Origin: Delphinus delphis
Taxonomy: Eukaryota > Chordata > Mammalia > Artiodactyla > Delphinidae
Assembly: GCF_949987515.2 (NCBI RefSeq)
Contig: NC_082685.1
Span: 30,210,168 to 30,274,167, forward strand
Direction: 5' to 3'
Length of the DNA: 64,000 bases
The notes below the pieces were generated by a model. The model did no database searches and was not told the DNA's origin. It saw only the letters and a program-made list of their open reading frames with translations. This document shows, piece by piece, positions 56,821 to 64,000 of the stretch; position 1 is the first letter of the stretch, and each line of letters starts with the position of its first letter. The position numbers were made by a program, and so were the translations under genes.

Positions 56821-57074
56821 TACTATGAATTCTAAAGAGCTGACACAAATTGTACCTTCTGAAACCAACTTATCTGGAATTGCTACTTATACTCCAAATT
56901 ATCCAGTATTACTCTACTAAAGTGAGGTTCATACATTTATTTTCATATCACTTTATATGCTTTAGTAATGATGAGTCAATTTCAATCTTAACTTTTCTGA
57001 TGTATACCATATACTCGTATTTTATTCTTTGTCCCCACCTCCACCATATACTCATATTTTTATGATGGGTTTTA

Positions 57075-57320
57075 TCAGAGATCCCCAAACTTTCTTAGTT
57101 CATGGTACCCTTAGTGTCTCAGTAATATTTTCATGATGCCCCTAGGGCAAAGAATTACATAACAGTTCCAGTTATTAAGCAATTAGGCCCAAACAACTTA
57201 ACAAAAGTGGTTTAGACAGATGTTGCTGTGTTTAAATATTTTAAATATCTCATAGGTTCCAAGTGAGTTGGCTAAGGTTCACACAGTTGCCTCAGCCCAG
57301 TTTGAGAACGGTAGGACTAC
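57075..57320 (+). repeat. hAT-type non-autonomous element
   Basis: 'gagatccccaaactttcttagttcatggtacccttagtgtctcagtaatattttcatgatgcccctag' and the terminal 'cagcccagtttgagaacgg' fit a hAT MITE of the 'cccaaacttttt...' type. The subfamily name is not certain. Confidence 0.5.
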
Positions 57321-57959
57321 ATAGTTTTAAATGTTTTAGGAAGTAAAATGCAAAATTCTGTTCTTTTTAAGGGAAAAAACACACCTAATAACAATAGCTA
57401 TTTAGAACTTTGTTACTTTTGACACATTTTAATTATCAGAGTTCATAAAAGTCATCATGTATTGCACCACTGCAATAACTATCTCAGATTGACAGTTAGT
57501 ATAGATTATATCAGTCAATCAGTTGATGAATCAACAAGTATTTGTAGAATACATTTGTAGAATGCCTATTATATATCCAAGTCTGTACTCTCAAATAGCC
57601 AATACCTTATAATCTATCTACAGATACATCTCAATGTCAAGATCCCCATGTTTTTCTAAAAGAAATTATCACATGACTCAAATAGGGAGCTCAAATGATT
57701 ACTGTAATCTAAATTCTTCTATTTCTTATCTTTATCTTTATTTACTGTGTTGTTTTTACTAATCCATGGTTTAAAATTCTTGTGATGACTGGGAAGTCTT
57801 GTGAAATTCTGAAGATAAAGTATTTTAACCAAAATGTTGCTATCCTTTTCAGAGGTAGAGACTCAAACAGTGAAAGAGTCAACAAAAAGTAAAAACTAAC
57901 TCTCAAATTCTAGTTCCTATCTGGCGTGTGAGATGATTAGAAGTTGCCACTCTGTTCTA
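57321..57959. other. Unique AT-rich DNA, no gene seen
   Basis: A weak reversed L2-like trace ('tgcctattatatatccaag') occurs near 57,565, next to a short local duplication of 'tttgtagaat'. Nothing else recognised. Confidence 0.45.
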
Positions 57960-58879
57960 ATAAGTAAAAAGCTGAACAAACCGAAAAGTCACAACTCTGG
58001 TTTGATATGACAGAGAAGTGAGGTCAAAGGCTGCCCTTAAAAATTGGAGAGATAGGCAGATACAGAGAATCACAAATTACCAGAGCAGAAACCCACAATC
58101 AGAAACATCCATGGGAACCAGTGGCAGGATAAGAAAATCTGAACTATAATTAACAAATTGCTGGAGGCTCAATTTGGACAAGTCTGAGAGTTAAAAACTC
58201 CAGGGGCACCCCAGTCATAGTGAGTCTCCCAAACTTTTGTGAGTTTTACCTCCAGAAGCTCTATCAGGTTCTCACAGTGAATATCAGAGAAAAATTCCCT
58301 TGTGCTTTTGGCAAGGGAGAGGAAAAGAAATCATTTTGAAATATGCTAGAACATTCTATACTTCTTAACAAGGCCTGACCTCAGGAGAAACTATATTACC
58401 AGAGTTTAAGCTGGCAGGGATTCATCAGACACTAACCCATCTGTGGGAAGGGAAATGTCTAATTCCAGTTCTATATAGTCTTTCATGTAGGGGAAGAGAG
58501 ATACCCAAATCCAACCTTCTCAGGTTTTCATGTGAGGGAAGGGAAATACACAACTTCAGTCCTCTCCATTCATCCTGTCCCACCTACGCAGGGGAACACT
58601 GAGAAGCACTGGTAAGGTTCACAATCCAAGTTTACTGAGACCTAATCATAGGACTACAGAACACTTACCCTCCCCCCATACCTTACTACCACACTACTAA
58701 AGACCTATTTAACACAATTCCTTCTATCCAGTACTGCATGTCTGCCTTTCAACAGCAACAATAACAACAACAAAAATTATAAGGCATACTAAAAGGCAGG
58801 AAGCATAGTCTGAAAGGACTTAACAAGCAACAGAAGCAGAGTCAGGACTAGCAGGAATATTAGAATTATTAGACTATAA

Positions 58880-59640
58880 TTTTTTTAAACTATGATTAAT
58901 AGGCTGAGGGTTCTAATGGAAAATGTGGACAGCATACAAGAATAGGATAATGTAAGTAGAGAAATGGAAATTCTAAGAAAGAATCAAACAGAAATAAGTC
59001 AAAATCACTAACATAAATAAAGAATGCCTTTGATAGGCCTATTAGTAGACTGGATAAGATAGAGGAAAAAATCTCTAAACTAGAGGATATGACAGTGGAA
59101 ACTTCTAAACTGAAAACAAAGAGAAAAGTGACTGGGAAAAAAATAAAGGACAAAATATACAAGAACTGTGGGACAACTACAAAACGTGTAACATGTATAA
59201 TGGGAGTAACAGAAAAAGAAGAGAGAAGGCAACAAAAGCAATACTTGAAGCAACAATAACTGAGAATTTCCCCCAAATTAGTGTTGATACCAAACCACAG
59301 ATCCAGGAAAATCAGAGAACAGCAAACAGAATAAATGCCTAAAAAACTAAAATTAGATAATGTTCAAACTTCAGAAAATCAAAGCTAAAGAAAAAATCTT
59401 GAAAGAAGCTAGGAAAAAAAAAAAACTTTACCTACAGAGGAGCAAAATAAGAATTACATCCAACTTCTCTGCAGAAATCATGCAAGCATGAAGATAAGGG
59501 AGTGAAACACTCAATGTTTTGAGAGGAAAAAACCCTACCAATCTAGAATTCTAGATCCTTAGGTAAGCTATATATAAGTGAAATGAATAATAGCAATGAT
59601 ATAAGAAACTGGAGGGAGGAATTAGGGATATTTTGTTATA
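58880..59640 (+). pseudogene. L1M ORF1 remnant
   Basis: Recognisable ORF1 sequence ('atggaaattctaagaaagaatcaaac', 'agtagactggataagatagagg', 'ctgcagaaatcatgcaagc') with no long sense frame left. A 126-codon frame on the opposite strand (58,896-59,276) is an antisense shadow of the A-rich coding strand. Confidence 0.75.
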
Positions 59641-59668
59641 AAGTACTCACACTATTTATGAAGGGATA

Positions 59669-60960
59669 ATAATGGAGCAAAGATAGTCTCTTCAACAACT
59701 GGTGCTAGAACAACTGGACATGACATGCAAAAATACATCTAGACTCAGATCTTACTCCCTTCAAAGATTAACTGAAAATTAACACAGACCTAAAGGTAAA
59801 CATAAAACTATAAAGTTCCTAGAAGGTAACATAGAGTAAACCTAGATGACCTTGGATATGGGTGTGAATTTTTAGATACAACACCAAAGGCATGATCCAT
59901 GAAAGAAATAACTGATAAGCTGGACTTCATTAAAATTAAAAACTCCTGGGCTTCCCTGGTGGCGCAGTGGTTGAGAGTCCACCTGCCGATGCAGGGGACA
60001 CGGGTTCGTGCCCCAGTCCGGGAAGATCCCACATGCCACGGAGCGGCTGGGCCCGTGAGCCATGGCCGCTAAGCCTGCACGTCTGGAGCCTGTGCTCTAC
60101 AACGGGAGAAGCCACAACAGTGAAAGGTCTGTGTACCACAAAAAAAAAAAAAAAAAAAAAAATTAAAAACTCCTGCTCTGTGAAAGAAATGTGAAGAGAA
60201 TGATAAGACAAGTCACAGACTGAGAGAAGGTATTTGCAAAAGACACATCTGATAAAAGGCTGTTATTCAAAATATACAAAGTCTTAAAACTCAACAATAA
60301 CAAGAATAACAAATCTGTTTTTAAAAAAGGGCAAAAGGCCTGAACAGATACGTCACCAAAGACTATATACAGAGAGCAAGTAAGCATATGAAAAGATATT
60401 CCATATCACATGTCATTAGGGAATTGCAAATGAAAACAATACCACTATGCACCTACTAGAATGGCCCGAATCCAAAACACTGACAATATCAAATGCTGGT
60501 GAGAATGTGGAGCAACAGGAAATGTAATTCATTTGCTGGCGTGAATGCAATACAACCACTTTGGAAGACAGTTTGTCAGTTTCTTACAAAACTAAATACA
60601 TGCTTACCATAATATCTGACATTCACACTCCATGGTATCTACCCCAATGAACCAAAAACTTATGTCCACACAGAAACCTGCACATGAATGTTTGTATCTG
60701 CTTTATTTATAATTGCCAAAACTTGGAAGCAAACAAGCTGTTCTTCAGTAGGTGAGTGGATAAACTGTGGTACATCCTAATGATGAAATTTTACTCAGCA
60801 CTAAAAACATATGAGCTATCAAGCCATGAAAAGAAATGGAGGATTGTTATATCCATATTACTAAGTGAAAGAAGCCAATCTGAAAAAGCTTCACACTGTA
60901 TGATTCCAACTATAAGGCATTCTGGAAAAGGCAAAATTATGGAGACAGTAAAAACATTAG
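59669..60960 (+). pseudogene. L1M ORF2 C-terminal remnant
   Basis: Contains decayed versions of the ORF2 C-terminal region: 'aactgataagctggacttcattaaaatt' before the SINE, then 'ggcaaaaggcctgaacagatac', 'caaatgctggtgagaatgtggagcaacagg', 'ggtacatcctaatgatgaaattttactcagc'. Multiple stops and frameshifts; no long sense frame. Confidence 0.8.
59948..60161 (+). mobile_element. CHR SINE, short form
   Basis: A near-consensus short copy with a 22-A tail. The word 'aattaaaaactcctg' occurs on both sides (59,935-59,949 and from 60,161), a target-site duplication whose edge overlaps the first G of the SINE. Confidence 0.97.
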
Positions 60961-61308
60961 TGGTTGCCGGCAGTTAGGAGAAAAAGATGAATAGGCAGAA
61001 CATAGAGTAGTTTTAAGGCAGTGAAACTATTCTATATGATATAATAGTGGTGGGTACATGTCATTATACATTTGTGGAAATGCACAGAAAGTCTAATACC
61101 AAAGTGAACCCTAATGTAAACTATGGACTTTGAGTGGTAATGAAATGTCAATTTAGGTTCATGGATTGTAAAAAATACACCATTCAGGTGTGGTAAGTTG
61201 ATAGCGAAGGGGACGGTGTGTGCATAAGGACAAGGGATTTATGGGAACTCTTTCAATTTTGTTGTGAACCTAAAATTGCTCTTAAAAATAAAGTTTATTA
61301 ATTAAAAA

Positions 61309-61609
61309 AATCCCTCACTCTCAAAATAGCTACGCCTGGGAATACCTATGTTAATCATGCAACCCTACAAAATGATGAGGTGGTCAACATAAAAGATACT
61401 CTGTTGTAAAGTGAATGGAAAAATTGACACTTGTAACCAATCAGGAATTCCTAATGGTGGAAGACCTCATGCATAGATAAGGGTAATAGTTTATAGTGGT
61501 AGTTTTGACATTATAATCAGTTTAAATGGAGACCTTAAGTAAAATTTATTCAAAGGAAAAGAGGTGTGGCCACTCAGTCGCTTTTAACACCTACAAACAT
61601 CTGCTCCAA
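61309..61609. other. Unique DNA, no feature seen
   Basis: Nothing recognised between the L1M and the L2 fragment. Confidence 0.5.
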
Positions 61610-62224
61610 AATTGAATTTATTCATTCCACAAACAACGATGAAGTAGCTACTACATAAAAGACACTGTACAAGTGCTTCAGGGCATGAGTGAGATGTATA
61701 GTCTTCTGACAAGGATCTTGGAAGTTAACACGGAGATGTCATATGTATAAGAAAAAAATTCTTTTGTAAGTCTAAATGTAAAGGAAAATAAAGAATATAG
61801 TACAGGAAGCCAAAGTTGGAAAAAAAACTTCTGTCTGAGAAAGAAGCAGCATATGGGCCAAGTCTGAAAAGATGAGAAAAGTCACCAGGTGGAAATAGGA
61901 AGAGCGAAAGAATCCTACTAGAGGGAACAGCATGAAGCAACAGGAGTGCAGAGAGGGTCCTGTTCTGAGGACTGGAGTTTTGCCGGGATATGAGGGATGC
62001 AAATAAAAGTAGGGAGAAGCCAGACTGGAGAACTGTTAAGTGGCAGTTTGGACTAGATTTTGTCAACACTGGGGAAGAAGGCTTTGAATAATTTTAAGCA
62101 GAAGAGGATAACATGATTCTCACTGAGTTTCAAAAGGATCTAATCAATAGGACTGTTGATTAGATATTAGAAGAGGGAAGGAGGGATAAAACCTATCTCG
62201 GGAAGGAGGGATAAAACCTATATC
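61610..62224 (-). repeat. L2, antisense, about 0.6 kb
   Basis: The reversed 3' end ('tttattcattccacaaacaacgatgaagtagctactacataaaagacactg') is followed by reversed interior landmarks in the right order: 'agagggaacagcatgaagcaacagg', 'gtttggactagattttgtcaac', 'ggctttgaataattttaagcagaagaggataacatgattc'. The 114-codon minus-strand frame lies inside it and is a chance frame or a highly decayed piece. Confidence 0.75.
62175..62224. repeat. 25-bp tandem duplication
   Basis: Two adjacent copies of a 25-bp unit starting 'gggaaggagggataaaac' differ at one base near the end. Confidence 0.93.
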
Positions 62225-64000
62225 CAAGGGTGCCCCCAAGAATTAAATAATGTTTACTTAAAAAAAAGTCAGAAAACTCATGTCTTGGCTTACAATTGTA
62301 AAAGCTGCATACACAGTCTATATCATAGTAGCATCAACAGAGTTGCAGTTCTAAGAGGAATGAATATTTTAAGGCATGATAATCCAGTAACCTCATCTAT
62401 TAAATCACCTTAAGTGAATTATAAGAGTTTATTCTCTGTAACAGAAATGAAATACAATTTAAGTAATTCATTATTTTCCAAAGTGTCTTTTAAAAGCAGC
62501 ATATTTGGTGTATCACATAGTACAACGCTCTTTCAAAGGATCTTTTTAAAATAAAGCACCACCAAATCCTCTCTGTATGTGGAACAAAGTTAAATTTCAG
62601 CTCTGCTTCAAGCATAATTAAGTACCCATAGCACCATAAAACTTTTATTAAATTACAGTGTTGGGAATGAAATGTAAATTTGTCTTCCAATATGGTGTTG
62701 GCATTTCAACCTTTTTTTTTTTTTTTTCAGCCTGAATATCATTAATAGTAAAAGTTCAAGGAAAAAGTAAAGCTCAAGTATTAGGTAGAATTCAAGATGT
62801 CACATAATTATAAATATTAGTGAGATTATATTCTTGAGCTATTCTCCACCCTTTCTACTCTACTTATTTTCTAAATAACAATCATTGATACAGTTTATGA
62901 TTATAAAAGAACTAGTAAGATGGGGTTAAAATGCGAAACAGCATATATATAAATGAGCTTAATCTTTTGCATAATAAAAGGAGGACATGAATGGCTTTAC
63001 CTGCCAATTGTTTATGCTACAAATTTATATTAAAACATAAATATTATAAGCAGAAGATATTCATTCAAATTCAAAAGCACCAAGAAAATCCTGCAAGTGA
63101 ATATGGGTCTCTCTTAACACATAGAAGGAATAGAGAAATCTACTTAAGCTCTAAATGAATTGAAAAAATAGAAATAAATATATATTATCTTTGATCTGCA
63201 ATACAGAAGAGACATGGGCAAAAATTAGGGAATTCAGATCTTTGTATAGCTGAATATTTTATATAAAAAACTGTTCTGAGAACATCCTACCCAAATAGAG
63301 TGGGGTTTTTTTTTGGCCTTTTAAGAAAGGAAAATGCTGCTTTCATTTCAGAAAATCCACCTTGCCCCAATATCAAAAGTTGACCATGCAAATATGTTCA
63401 GGGAACATGTCTGTCTAGAGTATGTCATGAGCAAGCAGAAGTTTCTTTCACCTTCCTCAGGTCCCCTGGAGATCTGACCCAAAGAAAATGTGAATAGAGT
63501 TTTCCATTTTGTTTCACATCAGGGTCTCCTGAGAGGCAAAGGACTGGAAAACTAGAGTCACAATATCCAAAGCATGATTCCAGCTGATGGCCCAGTAAAG
63601 GAAATGTACACTCCAAGCTTTCTTTTTTTCCAACCCACCATTGGCTCCAAATGATAAAATCACAGCCTCAAGGAAAACCACACCTTAACAAAAATTGTTT
63701 GTGTTGGCTGTTCTCTTAGAGAAGTTGAGTTTTCCTGGAAAGTTAACATTCCTTGTCAGAGAGGAAGTAAAAATAAATGCGGCACAGGCAAAGATGACAT
63801 TTGAATCCAAACAAAAGTTTGCCTTTTGCTTTTTTTTTTTTTTTTTCCTTTTCTCATGATCATACACTGATGTGCTAAGAAAAACAGTCCCAATTTAGCT
63901 TTCCATAAGCCCTTCGGAGTGGTTCACATATACAGTCTCTCCTAGGGAGGTTCACTCACAAACCCTTGTCAAAAAAAGGAACAAATATGCCATGTGAAAA
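62225..64000. other. Unique AT-rich DNA to the window end
   Basis: No gene or named repeat recognised. Poly-T tracts lie at 62,711-62,727 and 63,830-63,846. The frames of 60-66 codons are unremarkable. Confidence 0.5.

Larger units (their letters stand above)
57960..61308 (+). mobile_element. Old L1M with internal deletion
   Basis: The 5' UTR part (57,960-58,850) is recognisable from 'gacagagaagtgaggtcaaagg', 'cttttgtgagttttacctccagaagc' and 'ctgtcccacctacgcagggg'. A decayed ORF1 region follows, then at about 59,668 the sequence jumps into the C-terminal part of ORF2 ('gatagtctcttcaacaactggtgct') and runs through the 3' UTR to 'cttaaaaataaagtttatt'. Roughly 3 kb, including the endonuclease and reverse transcriptase, is missing. 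A CHR SINE sits at 59,948-60,161. Confidence 0.85.

Noticed and set aside
58896..59276. 126-codon minus-strand frame rich in hydrophobic residues
   Set aside because: It is the complement of the A-rich L1M ORF1 remnant; the apparent membrane-like composition arises from T-rich antisense codons.
61725..62069. 114-codon minus-strand frame as an L2 ORF remnant
   Set aside because: It lies in the sense orientation of the L2, but in its 3' part where I could not see reverse transcriptase motifs; chance cannot be excluded and no coding call is justified.

Overview
This 64 kb window looks like AT-rich, intergenic or intronic nuclear DNA from a mammal, most probably a cetacean. The main evidence is sixteen copies of a tRNA-Glu-derived CHR SINE, which opens with a 'gggcttccctggtgg' head and carries A-box and B-box promoter elements. 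Several copies are the short form ending in '...gaggcccgcgtaccgc' plus an A-rich tail, which I associate with whales and dolphins. Longer forms shared more widely among whales, hippos and ruminants are also present. I saw no Alu, no BovB LINE and no full ruminant Bov-A array. A near-full-length L1 of cetartiodactyl type supports the same placement. No host protein-coding exon, rRNA, functional tRNA gene or CRISPR array could be recognised. Every longer open reading frame in the window is L1 sequence, ERV sequence, a read-through of a SINE or L1 3' UTR, or a chance frame.

Layout. Positions 1-12,900 hold old, decayed repeats (L2, MIR, MER5A-like, an L1 tail) with two young CHR SINEs and a CpG-containing unique stretch at about 5.27-5.90 kb. 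At 12.9-13.6 kb a 5'-truncated antisense L1 has split a hAT-Charlie-like element. The next 10 kb is mostly unique DNA with five SINEs, including a close inverted pair at 16.5-17.1 kb. At 25.0-26.5 kb there is an ERV1-like LTR followed by a decayed gag-like stretch. Two Tigger-type DNA transposon remnants lie at 27.8-29.3 kb. The region 29.8-37.0 kb is largely unique, with a few MIRs.

The dominant object is the L1 at 37,004-44,712. It has a CpG-rich 5' UTR with a YY1-like site and a 260-bp tandem duplication, a broken ORF1, a broken ORF2 interrupted by an antisense CHR SINE, a G-rich 3' UTR and a probable 3' transduction. It is flanked by an 11-bp target-site duplication. After it come more SINEs, hAT and Tigger MITEs (one at 56,599-56,820 with perfect 18-bp inverted termini), an internally deleted old L1M at about 58.0-61.3 kb that carries its own SINE, and an antisense L2 at 61.6-62.2 kb.

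Nothing here forms an operon or pathway. The story is one of successive transposon insertions, and the nesting gives a relative chronology: L2 and MIR first, then hAT, Tigger and L1M, then the ERV and younger L1s, then CHR SINEs. Family names were assigned by reading against remembered consensus sequences, not by a database search, so subfamily labels and edges of old repeats are approximate. I found no sign of a previously undescribed biological system.
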